DNA from: Candidatus Nanopelagicales bacterium
GTDB lineage: Bacteria; Actinomycetota; Actinomycetes; S36-B12; UBA5976
DNA: 13,029 bases
Direction of reading: 5' to 3'
Assembly: GCA_023254955.1 (NCBI GenBank)
Contig: JALRKC010000015.1
Location: 1 to 13,029, forward strand
Shown here: in pieces, positions 1-6,100 of the stretch
Numbering within the stretch: the stretch's first letter is position 1
How the letters are laid out: the number at the start of each line of letters is the position of its first letter
Translations under genes and position numbers: made by a program
The notes under the pieces: generated by a model
Told to the model about the DNA's origin: nothing
What the model saw: the letters and a program-made list of their open reading frames with translations, nothing else
Databases searched by the model: none

Positions 1-25
1 CCCAGATAATTTCTAGGCGCTAAGA

Positions 26-994
26 ATGCATATCGGAATTATTGGACTTGGTTTAATTGGCGGTTCACTCTTAAAAAAGCTTCATTCTCAATCCGACATT
101 TTGGGTTATGACATAGATGAACAGGTACGAGCAAAAGTAAAACAAGCTGGCTTTCGGGTGCGAAACGACTTAGATGAGTTAATGCACAATTGCGAAATTT
201 TGGTTTTAGCAACGGGTACCAACGCCGCTCCAGACGTTTTAAAAGAAATTTCTAAGGCTAGTTACTCAGGATTGGTCAGTGATGTGGGATCAACTAAGGC
301 TTCAATGCATGAATTGGTAGATGAAAAGTTAAATTTTGTGGGTGGACACCCAATGGCTGGGTCTCATCTGGCTGGCTGGGATGCGGCAACTCCTGAAATT
401 TTTAATCAGGCACCTTGGGCATTAACTCTAGATCGAGTAACTGACGAAAAAAAGCTAGCTGAATTAATAAAATTTATTCTGAAAACTGGCGCAAGAGTGG
501 TGCCTACTTTTGCTAAAGAGCATGACGCAGCAGTTTTAATTTCTAGCCATCTTTCACATTTACTCTCTGCAAGCTACGGAATCACTGCAAGCAAAGCAGC
601 TAATGCAAAACTTATCGAAGCGCTAGTTGGTGGGTCTTATCGAGATTTAACGAGGATTACCCTTTCACCTAGTGATCGCACTGCAGAAATTATTTGGCCA
701 AATCGAACTGACTTAGTTAACGCGATAGACGACTTAGTTAGTAATTTACAAAACTTAAAAAAATCTCTAAAAGCAGAAAATCCAGAAAATCTTATAAAAC
801 AGTTAAATCTTGCTGGTACCTCACGAACTTCAGTTGAAGAGCTTGAGGGAAAAATTAAAAAGCAAGAAATACAAGAAATTAGCGTACCTGCGGGCAATTT
901 GATTGAGCAGCTAAAAAAGTTGACTACAGATGCGGTTCGCATTATTAGCTTCAAGAATCAAAATAGTAATTATGAAATTAAATTTGTTAAATGA
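26..994 (+). CDS. tyrA: Prephenate dehydrogenase (tyrosine biosynthesis)
   Basis: This enzyme oxidatively decarboxylates prephenate to 4-hydroxyphenylpyruvate with NAD(P)+ in the cytosolic tyrosine pathway. The N-terminal Rossmann fold shows GLGLIGGS at residues 7-14 and an acidic residue (D29) at the end of the second strand. The core carries HPMAGSH at 108-114, the SSHLSH histidines at 173-178, and YRDLTR at 205-210. The 322-residue length is normal for a TyrA core plus a short tail. The last 45 or so residues (EISV-PAG, a helix, then two strands) follow a lysine-rich linker and could be a much reduced regulatory domain, but I cannot identify it. An in-frame TAG at 14-16 excludes longer starts, and no clear Shine-Dalgarno site is visible. 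A frame ending at TAA 21-23 could be the tail of an upstream gene. The stop overlaps dapC by four bases (ATGA), which suggests coupling. Prephenate versus arogenate specificity cannot be decided. Confidence 0.9.
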   Translation: MHIGIIGLGLIGGSLLKKLHSQSDILGYDIDEQVRAKVKQAGFRVRNDLDELMHNCEILVLATGTNAAPDVLKEISKASYSGLVSDVGSTKASMHELVDEKLNFVGGHPMAGSHLAGWDAATPEIFNQAPWALTLDRVTDEKKLAELIKFILKTGARVVPTFAKEHDAAVLISSHLSHLLSASYGITASKAANAKLIEALVGGSYRDLTRITLSPSDRTAEIIWPNRTDLVNAIDDLVSNLQNLKKSLKAENPENLIKQLNLAGTSRTSVEELEGKIKKQEIQEISVPAGNLIEQLKKLTTDAVRIISFKNQNSNYEIKFVK

Positions 995-2004
995 AAGAAA
1001 TAGATCTTTCAATCGGCGCGCCAAAAGAACCAGTTAGCCAAGAAGTAAAAGCTGCATTAACGGCTGCAGATTGGCAGGTGGGCTACCCACTAGCTGCGGG
1101 GAGTGAAATTTTCAAAACTGCGGTAGTTAATTGGGCTAAACAAGCATTAGCGCTCGATATTTCTTTTGAGCAAGTAATGCCTGTGGCAGGAGCCAAAGAA
1201 TTTGTTGGAACATTAGCTTGGGTTTTAGGTTTAACTCGCAATTCAACGATTGCCATACCCAATTTGAGTTACCCAACTTATACAGATGGAGCTGAGCAAA
1301 TCGGCGCCAAGATCTTGCGCTATGAAACTGCAGAACAATTGGCACAAGCTGAAAAGATCGATTTACTTTGGATAAATTCCCCCAATAATCCCACGGGTGA
1401 AATTTTGCAAGCAGCACAATTGATTGCACTTTTGGAGGTGGCTCAAAATAAGAATGCAGTTGTAGTTAGTGACGAAACTTATCTAGAAACTGCAATTGAT
1501 TCAGTTGCTCCAAGCGCTTTTGCAATTGCGCAAAACCAAGGGCTAAAAAATGTTTTGGGGCTTTACTCGCTTTCTAAAAGAAATTCGCTAGCTGCCTTTC
1601 GAGTTGGCTATACCCTCGGCTCAATTGAGCTAATTGATCGATTGATTTCAGTGCGCCGAAAATTGGGTCTTTTAGCTAATTCACCAGCTACTCAAGTTGC
1701 CAGCAATTTATTGGCAGACTTTAGTTATCCAAAGAAAATTAGAGAGCAATTTTTAAAGCGCCGTGAAGTTTTATTGCCAGCTTTGACCAGTAAAGGTTTT
1801 ACTAATTATGCGCCGGGTGGAATGTTTCTTTGGTTATCAAATGGTAAAAGCGGCAAGCAGGTAGTAGAACGCTTTTTAGCCTTGGGAATAAAAGTGGCCC
1901 CGGGAATTTTGTATGGCCCCAGCGGAGAAAATTTTGTAAGAATCTCATTAACGCTTACCGAGAGCGAAGCCGAAGAAGTTGCTTTACGCTTAAAGGATTT
2001 TTAA
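991..2004 (+). CDS. dapC: Succinyldiaminopimelate transaminase, actinobacterial DapC type
   Basis: This is a PLP-dependent class I/II aminotransferase that makes N-succinyl-LL-diaminopimelate from N-succinyl-2-amino-6-oxopimelate with glutamate as donor, in the succinylase branch of lysine and diaminopimelate synthesis. Fold-type I landmarks are all present: SPNNPTG at 130-136, SDETY at 160-164 (D161 should bind the pyridine nitrogen), SLSK at 193-196 with K196 as the Schiff-base lysine, R204 for phosphate binding, and FVRIS with R317 for the substrate carboxylate. The length of 337 residues is somewhat below the usual 360 for the family. The ATG overlaps the tyrA stop, so the two are likely co-translated. 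It is neighbour to dapD and dapE, which supports the DapC call over a generic aminotransferase. In M. tuberculosis the gene before dapC is a ferredoxin; here it is tyrA. The stop shares a TTAA with the stop of dapD on the other strand. Confidence 0.88.
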   Translation: MKEIDLSIGAPKEPVSQEVKAALTAADWQVGYPLAAGSEIFKTAVVNWAKQALALDISFEQVMPVAGAKEFVGTLAWVLGLTRNSTIAIPNLSYPTYTDGAEQIGAKILRYETAEQLAQAEKIDLLWINSPNNPTGEILQAAQLIALLEVAQNKNAVVVSDETYLETAIDSVAPSAFAIAQNQGLKNVLGLYSLSKRNSLAAFRVGYTLGSIELIDRLISVRRKLGLLANSPATQVASNLLADFSYPKKIREQFLKRREVLLPALTSKGFTNYAPGGMFLWLSNGKSGKQVVERFLALGIKVAPGILYGPSGENFVRISLTLTESEAEEVALRLKDF

Positions 2005-2924
2005 TCGTTAGCATGCAAGGCGGTATTTAAACCACCCCAAGAATTGGTCCTACTAACAACTTCAATTGCACCAGTTTGAGAGTTTCTTCTAAAAAGTAAA
2101 TTGTCTTCACCGCTTAAAGCTGCGGCTTTAGTGCTGGTTCCATCAGGCAAGCTGACTTTGCTACCAGCAGTTACATATAAACCAGCTTCAACTACGCAGT
2201 TGTTACCGATACTTATTCCAATACCAGAATTTGCCCCGATCAAACTTTTTTCACCGACACTAATTACTTCTTTGCCGCCACCGGATAGAGTTCCCATAAT
2301 CGAGGCGCCACCACCGATATCGGATCCATCACCAACTACCACTCCGGCGCTGATGCGACCTTCAACCATCGATGCACCTAAAGTTCCGGCATTGAAATTA
2401 ACAAAACCTTCATGCATCACGGTGGTACCGCTTGCCAAGTAAGCGCCAAGGCGGACTCGATCGCCATCAGCGATTCTTACTCCTGAGGGAATTACATAAT
2501 CGATCATTCTGGGGAATTTATCGACGCTTAAAACAAAAAATGGTACTTGGTTACTTAGAGCTCTACTTTTTACATTATTCAACTCACCTGGCAAAACAGC
2601 TCCCAAATTAGTCCAAGCCAAATTAGGTAGCACGGCAAATATTCCATCTAAATTTATAGATCTGGGTTTTACTAAGCGATGAGATAGCAAGTGCAATCGC
2701 AAATAAGCATCAGCAACATCAGTTGGTTTTTCAGATAAATCAGTTATCACGGTCTCAACTTGAATTCTGGAAACTCCGCGAATTTGATCAAGGCCAAGAG
2801 TTGAGTCAAAATCATTAACTAGATTTGGATTTAACCCTAAGCTTGGTGCGGGGTAAAAAACCTCAAGTATTTCGCCATTAAATTCGGTAGCGAACCCGAT
2901 TGCGCTAGCTGAGAGAGTTTCCAT
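2001..2924 (-). CDS. dapD: Tetrahydrodipicolinate N-succinyltransferase, actinobacterial DapD
   Basis: DapD transfers succinyl from succinyl-CoA to 2,3,4,5-tetrahydrodipicolinate, opening the succinylase branch of lysine and diaminopimelate synthesis. Residues from about 150 to 265 are a left-handed beta-helix made of imperfect hexapeptide turns (for example [20 protein letters not shown] and [15 protein letters not shown]), the hallmark of trimeric acyltransferases. MVEGRIS at 186-192 matches the active-site stretch of the M. tuberculosis enzyme, whose glutamate is catalytic (E189 here). The N-terminal 140 residues match the actinobacterial DapD type rather than the shorter E. coli type. Its 307 residues are close to the mycobacterial length of about 317. 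It is transcribed away from dapE, with 67 bases between the two starts, and into dapC, with which it overlaps at the stop. No Shine-Dalgarno site is visible ahead of the ATG, so a leaderless or very short leader mRNA is possible. Confidence 0.92.
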   Translation of the reverse strand: METLSASAIGFATEFNGEILEVFYPAPSLGLNPNLVNDFDSTLGLDQIRGVSRIQVETVITDLSEKPTDVADAYLRLHLLSHRLVKPRSINLDGIFAVLPNLAWTNLGAVLPGELNNVKSRALSNQVPFFVLSVDKFPRMIDYVIPSGVRIADGDRVRLGAYLASGTTVMHEGFVNFNAGTLGASMVEGRISAGVVVGDGSDIGGGASIMGTLSGGGKEVISVGEKSLIGANSGIGISIGNNCVVEAGLYVTAGSKVSLPDGTSTKAAALSGEDNLLFRRNSQTGAIEVVSRTNSWGGLNTALHAND

Positions 2925-2991
2925 GGGTAAAACTTAGCGCCTGGCCGGGCGAAACCACCAACCACTTTGATGGGTTTGAGAGAATAACTAC

Positions 2992-4047
2992 ATGCTGCAA
3001 TTAACTAAGAATTTGGCCGAGTTGACCGCTGACTTAGTTGATATCCCAAGCGTCTCATTGGATGAAAAAAACCTTGCCGATCAGGTACAAAGTGCCTTGG
3101 AAGGGCTTTCGGGGCTAGAAGTGACTCGTATCGAAAATACTTTAATTGCGCGAACTAATTTTGGCTTTGACGAGCGAATTGTTTTAGCTGGTCACTTAGA
3201 TACGGTGCCAGCAAACAACAATCAAAAATCCCAAAAAACTAATGATGCAATCCATGGCCTCGGTGCGGTAGATATGAAGGGCGGTTTGGCGGTAATGCTC
3301 AAACTGCTACAGAGTGTTAGTGAATTTAAAAAAGATGTTACTTTTTTATTTTACGAAGCAGAAGAAATTGAATCAAAATACAACGGCCTTGAAAAAATTT
3401 CTAAAACCCAAGCTAAATTACTAGAAGCAGACTTTGCGATACTACTAGAGCCAACTGGGGCAGTTTTGGAAATGGGCTGCCAAGGGTCAGTCAGATTTAA
3501 AATAACTATTAAAGGCACCCGAGCTCATTCTGCTCGCTGGTGGAGAGGCGACAACGCAATACATAAGGCAAAAGGCGTATTAGAGATAGTTAATTCTTAT
3601 CAACCACGCAACCCAGAAATTGACGGTTTAACTTTTAGAGAAGGTTTACAGATCGTTGGTATTAGCGGGGGAGTTGCCGGGAACGTCATTCCAGATTCAG
3701 TGGAGATTTTGTTAAATTATCGCTTCGCACCAGATCGGGATCAAGCTGCAGCGATTGCACACCTAAAAGATCTGTTTGCAGATTTTGAGCTAGAAATTAT
3801 CGATGTGGCAGCTGCCGCTCCCGTGGGATTAAACCAAAAGGCAATTGCAGATTTTGTAAAAGAGATAGATTTACCAATTGCACCAAAATTTGGCTGGACT
3901 GATGTTGCTCGGTTTTCTAAATTAAATATTCCAGCAATAAATTTTGGCCCAGGTGATCCTCACTTAGCGCATCACCCAGATGAAATGGTGCCGATTGCTG
4001 ATTTAGAACTTGTTTATCAAAGGTTAATCAGTTGGCTGATGAAGTAG
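2992..4047 (+). CDS. dapE: Succinyl-diaminopimelate desuccinylase
   Basis: This M20-family zinc peptidase hydrolyses N-succinyl-LL-diaminopimelate to LL-diaminopimelate and succinate. The two-zinc site is complete: H68 and D70 in AGHLDTVP, D94 in GAVDMKGG (bridging ligand), E124 (general base) and E125 in EAEEIE, E153 in LLEPTG, and H327 in AHHPDE. A dimerisation lid domain spans about 168-280, including GTRAHSARWWRGDNAIHK, typical of the Gram-positive/actinobacterial DapE type. The 351-residue length is normal. The ATG is preceded at eight bases by a weak purine stretch (GAGAGA). The next gene starts inside the last 16 bases of this one. With dapC and dapD next door, an alternative M20 substrate is unlikely. 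Confidence 0.92.
   Translation: MLQLTKNLAELTADLVDIPSVSLDEKNLADQVQSALEGLSGLEVTRIENTLIARTNFGFDERIVLAGHLDTVPANNNQKSQKTNDAIHGLGAVDMKGGLAVMLKLLQSVSEFKKDVTFLFYEAEEIESKYNGLEKISKTQAKLLEADFAILLEPTGAVLEMGCQGSVRFKITIKGTRAHSARWWRGDNAIHKAKGVLEIVNSYQPRNPEIDGLTFREGLQIVGISGGVAGNVIPDSVEILLNYRFAPDRDQAAAIAHLKDLFADFELEIIDVAAAAPVGLNQKAIADFVKEIDLPIAPKFGWTDVARFSKLNIPAINFGPGDPHLAHHPDEMVPIADLELVYQRLISWLMK
4019..4023 (+). promoter_or_regulatory. Shine-Dalgarno site fixing a TTG start
   Basis: AAAGG lies eight bases upstream of TTG 4032, inside the end of dapE. No ATG or GTG is available in the LOG frame near this point, so this site is the main support for the rare TTG start. Confidence 0.6.
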
Positions 4048-4661
4048 CGAAAACAATTTGTGTATTTTGCGCCTCCAGTCAAGATATCGATGACAAATAT
4101 TTAAATCTCGCCAGCGAATTAGGTGCGGCAATTGCCCAAAAAAAATATAACTTAGTTACTGGCGGCGGTTCTATCTCAATGATGGGAGCAATTGCAAGTA
4201 GCGCTAGAAGGCATGCGGGTAAAACCATTGGAGTGATTCCAGAAGGCTTATTAAAATTTGAAGTTGCAGATGAAGCAGCTGATGAATTAATCATCACCAA
4301 AGACATGCGAGCAAGAAAAGGTGTGATGGATTCTTATAGCGACGCCTTTATTGCTTTGCCTGGCGGCATTGGCACATTGGAAGAATTAATTGAAGTATGG
4401 ACCGCACGAAGTTTAGGAATGCACAACAAGCCAATAATCATTCTCGACCCATGGAATGACTATGCCGGTTTAAAAAATTTAGTACAAGAATTAACTGAAA
4501 AATTTTTTATCAGGCAAGCTGCCACAGCGATTCCCAGTTGGGTAACAACGGTTGCCGATGCACTTACTGCGGTGGAGAATGAATGGCAAGAGCCTCGCAG
4601 CATTTTGGCTACAGCGAGGGATTTACTAGAAGCGGAAGTAGACGAAGTTAATGAAAGCTGA
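4032..4661 (+). CDS. LOG-family Rossmann protein (TIGR00730), probable nucleotide 5'-monophosphate phosphoribohydrolase
   Basis: LOG proteins split the N-glycosidic bond of nucleoside monophosphates, releasing a base and ribose 5-phosphate; some activate cytokinins, others such as YgdH/PpnN act on purine nucleotides. Family signatures are present: TGGGSISMMG near 43-52, the R95-K96 pair in RARKG, and PGGIGTLEEL at 110-119 with E117 or E118 catalytic. Older databases label the family lysine decarboxylase, which is not supported. The 209-residue length fits; the homologue in M. tuberculosis (Rv1205) also lies near dapE. The start is TTG, overlapping dapE by 16 bases, and the end overlaps the SRPBCC gene by 11 bases, so the three genes should form one operon. 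The sequence does not show which nucleotide is used. The last 30 residues are acidic and probably flexible. Confidence 0.87.
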   Translation: MADEVAKTICVFCASSQDIDDKYLNLASELGAAIAQKKYNLVTGGGSISMMGAIASSARRHAGKTIGVIPEGLLKFEVADEAADELIITKDMRARKGVMDSYSDAFIALPGGIGTLEELIEVWTARSLGMHNKPIIILDPWNDYAGLKNLVQELTEKFFIRQAATAIPSWVTTVADALTAVENEWQEPRSILATARDLLEAEVDEVNES

Positions 4662-5097
4662 TTTAGCACTTACCCAAAGAGTTAAAGCACCTCAAGAAAA
4701 AGTCTTTGACGAAATCGTAAATTGGCCCAAGCAAGGCGAATGGATGTTGGGTACCAAAGTTTGGGTAACGAAAAATGAAGGTGTGGGAGTAGGTGGAGAG
4801 TTTGCTGCTTTTACTGGAGTTGGAAAACTTGGGTTTCTTGATCCAATGCGCATTACTGAGTGGAATCGGCCGCATTCTGTTTCTGTAGTTCACTTAGGCA
4901 AGGTTGTTAAGGGAACAGGTTCGATGCAGGTAAAAAAGATTTCAGAAAATGAGTCTGAATTTATTTGGTCAGAAAGCATCTACCCTCCATTAGGTTTTTT
5001 TGGATATGTTGGCTACAAAATAATTGAACCATTTTTTAAAATCGCAATACAAAAATCACTTAAAAAATTTGCGCAAATAGTAGAAATTAATTCTTAA
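4651..5097 (+). CDS. SRPBCC (polyketide cyclase/START-like) family protein
   Basis: This is a single-domain SRPBCC protein of 148 residues. It opens with the typical first strand and helices (LTQRVKAPQEKVFDEIVNWPKQGEW), followed by a run of beta strands including RITEWNRPHSVSVVHLG at about 67-83 and ESEFIWSESI at 101-110. It ends in a long helix (PFFKIAIQKSLKKFAQIVE, about 127-145) that normally lies over the hydrophobic ligand cavity. No signal peptide or membrane segment is seen. The ligand is unknown; relatives bind lipids, sterols or polyketides, or have no known activity. The ATG lies inside the LOG gene, 11 bases before its end, with no strong Shine-Dalgarno site, so translation is probably coupled to the LOG protein. 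That arrangement suggests a shared role, but no function can be given. Confidence 0.75.
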   Translation: MKADLALTQRVKAPQEKVFDEIVNWPKQGEWMLGTKVWVTKNEGVGVGGEFAAFTGVGKLGFLDPMRITEWNRPHSVSVVHLGKVVKGTGSMQVKKISENESEFIWSESIYPPLGFFGYVGYKIIEPFFKIAIQKSLKKFAQIVEINS

Positions 5098-5131
5098 ATA
5101 AAGGCAATTTTTAAGATATAGGATTTTGTAG

Positions 5132-5137
5132 TAAGAT
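5132..5137 (+). promoter_or_regulatory. Possible -10 element for the DUF3117 gene
   Basis: TAAGAT lies 37 bases before the DUF3117 start, in the 77-base gap after the SRPBCC gene. It would give a leader of roughly 30 bases that includes the Shine-Dalgarno site. The -35 region 17 bases upstream (TTTTAA) is poor, so this is tentative. Confidence 0.3.
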
Positions 5138-5161
5138 AAACCTCATAGAATTTGAGTGATT

Positions 5162-5166
5162 GAGGA
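5162..5166 (+). promoter_or_regulatory. Shine-Dalgarno site of the DUF3117 gene
   Basis: GAGGA sits eight bases before ATG 5175. It would lie inside the coding region if the in-frame TTG at 5160 were the start, so it favours the ATG. Confidence 0.65.
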
Positions 5167-5174
5167 TTAAAACT

Positions 5175-5342
5175 ATGGCAGCGATGAAACCACGTACTGG
5201 TGATGGACCAATGGAAGTGACCAAAGAAGGTCGTGGCGTAGTGGTAAGAATTCCGCTAGAAGGCGGCGGTCGTTTAGTAGTTGAAATGTCCCACGAAGAA
5301 GCAAAAGAACTAGATACTCAACTAGAAGTTCTTAAAGCTTAA
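5175..5342 (+). CDS. DUF3117 family small protein
   Basis: A 55-residue protein that belongs to a small family found almost throughout the Actinobacteria and of unknown function. It starts MAAMKPRTGDGPMEVTKEGR, which matches the family's very conserved N-terminus, followed by two beta-strand segments (VVVRIPLEG and RLVVEMS) and an acidic C-terminal helix (HEEAKELDTQLEVLKA). It has no cysteines and no membrane segment. ATG 5175 is preferred over the in-frame TTG at 5160 because family members begin at this methionine and a GAGGA site lies eight bases upstream. The gene stands alone on this strand, 77 bases after the SRPBCC stop, so it may have its own promoter. One base separates its stop from the stop of the convergent O-methyltransferase gene. 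Confidence 0.9.
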   Translation: MAAMKPRTGDGPMEVTKEGRGVVVRIPLEGGGRLVVEMSHEEAKELDTQLEVLKA

Positions 5343-5343
5343 A

Positions 5344-5991
5344 TCAACTAGCGCGCTCTGGTCGGTAAATTGCCGCTAACAAACCATCGGCGTTCGCCAC
5401 TAACACTGGGATGAAGCGTTCATCTTCTCGAATTTTCTCGCAAACATTTCTAATGGCAATTGTTTCTGCGTCTTGATGTTTTGAACTAGAAACTCGATCT
5501 TCATAAAGCGCGTTATCGAAAACTAAAATTCCACCTGGCCTAAGTAGCCTGGTGCTTTCTTCTAGGAGTGATTCGTATTCCAGTTTGTCTCCGGCAATCA
5601 AGATCAAGTCATAGGCTTTATCGGTTAATCGAGAAACCACATCTAGGGCTTTTCCGGTGATCAAGCGAGTGCGCTGTGGCTCAATTGCCGCCTTTGCGAA
5701 TGTTTCTTTTGCAATTCTCTGCGCACCGGCATCATGATCAATACTGGTTAAAACCCCAGCTGGGTTCATTCCTCTTAAAAGCCAGACACCGCTTATGCCA
5801 ACACCCGTTCCAATCTCAACCACATTGCTCGCATCATTTGAGCTTGCAAGAAATCTTAAGAAGGCGCCACCACCGCTGCCGATTGCTGGGATCTTTTTGG
5901 CTTCTGCCATCTCTCGCGCAGAACTTAAGATTTTGTCCTCGCCAATTAGATTCTGGGCGTAGGCCCAACTTTGCCCACTCGGTGCTATCAC
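5344..5991 (-). CDS. O-methyltransferase family 3 (COMT/CCoAOMT-like), class I SAM-dependent
   Basis: The SAM-binding fold is clear: VVEIGTGVGISG at 57-68 is motif I, SIDHD at 83-87 holds the acidic residue that should bind the SAM ribose, and RPGGILVFDN at 151-160 follows. Family 3 enzymes normally bind Mg2+ through an Asp in a FIDADK-like motif and a later Asp-Asn pair. Here the pair is present (D159, N160) but the first Asp is replaced: the segment reads LIAGDK at 131-136, with A133 in the metal position. Substrate is unknown; M. tuberculosis Rv1220c, a putative methyltransferase, holds the same place next to sigE and htrA. The length of 215 residues is typical. The start is GTG, supported by AAGAAGG seven bases upstream. 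No signal peptide is seen, so it is cytosolic. Confidence 0.85.
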   Translation of the reverse strand: MIAPSGQSWAYAQNLIGEDKILSSAREMAEAKKIPAIGSGGGAFLRFLASSNDASNVVEIGTGVGISGVWLLRGMNPAGVLTSIDHDAGAQRIAKETFAKAAIEPQRTRLITGKALDVVSRLTDKAYDLILIAGDKLEYESLLEESTRLLRPGGILVFDNALYEDRVSSSKHQDAETIAIRNVCEKIREDERFIPVLVANADGLLAAIYRPERAS

Positions 5992-5998
5992 AGAAATA

Positions 5999-6005
5999 CC
6001 TTCTT
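5999..6005 (-). promoter_or_regulatory. Shine-Dalgarno site of the O-methyltransferase gene
   Basis: On the minus strand AAGAAGG lies seven bases before GTG 5991 and settles that start; no other start codon in this frame is as well placed. Confidence 0.65.
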
Positions 6006-6051
6006 CGAAATTTTTAATTTAGTCAAGGTTAATTCAACCCTCAGCATTTTT

Positions 6052-6057
6052 TAAGAT
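6052..6057 (+). promoter_or_regulatory. Possible -10 element for htrA
   Basis: TAAGAT, the same hexamer proposed for DUF3117, would start transcription near 6064 and leave a leader of about 37 bases before ATG 6101. A TTAATT 17 bases upstream (6029-6034) is a poor -35. It overlaps an imperfect palindrome GGTT-aattc-AACC at 6027-6039, midway between the two divergent genes, which might be an operator. A second candidate -10, TAACAT, is at 6067-6072. Confidence 0.3.
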
Positions 6058-6092
6058 GCGGGGCCCTAACATGGGAGATAAGTTAATCACTA

Positions 6093-6098
6093 GAGGAG
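6093..6098 (+). promoter_or_regulatory. Shine-Dalgarno-like site before htrA ATG 6101
   Basis: GAGGAG is the only ribosome-binding match near the three possible ATG starts of htrA. If GAGG (6093-6096) pairs, the spacing to ATG 6101 is four bases, tighter than usual, so the start choice is likely but not certain. Confidence 0.5.
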
Positions 6099-6100
6099 AT

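Noticed and set aside
1..23. Possible tail of an upstream gene ending at TAA 21-23
   Set aside because: Only six codons are visible and nothing identifies the product, so it is not listed as a feature.
2101..2442. Open frame of 113 codons on the plus strand, antisense to dapD
   Set aside because: It is a shadow of the hexapeptide-repeat codons of dapD, rich in Pro, Ser, Thr and Leu, with no ribosome site and no recognisable domain.
16..2943. AGGCGCTAAG occurring just before tyrA (15-24) and, on the minus strand, before dapD (2933-2943)
   Set aside because: Ten-base matches are expected many times by chance in a window this size, and the spacing to the two starts differs (one versus eight bases).
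4032..4661. Lysine decarboxylase annotation for the LOG gene, which would seem to fit the nearby lysine genes
   Set aside because: The PGGxGTxxE motif and R-K pair identify the LOG phosphoribohydrolase family; there is no PLP-dependent decarboxylase fold.
6056..6100. Earlier ATG starts for htrA at 6056 and 6071
   Set aside because: Neither has a Shine-Dalgarno match, and the region holds the candidate -10 elements; still possible but less likely than 6101.
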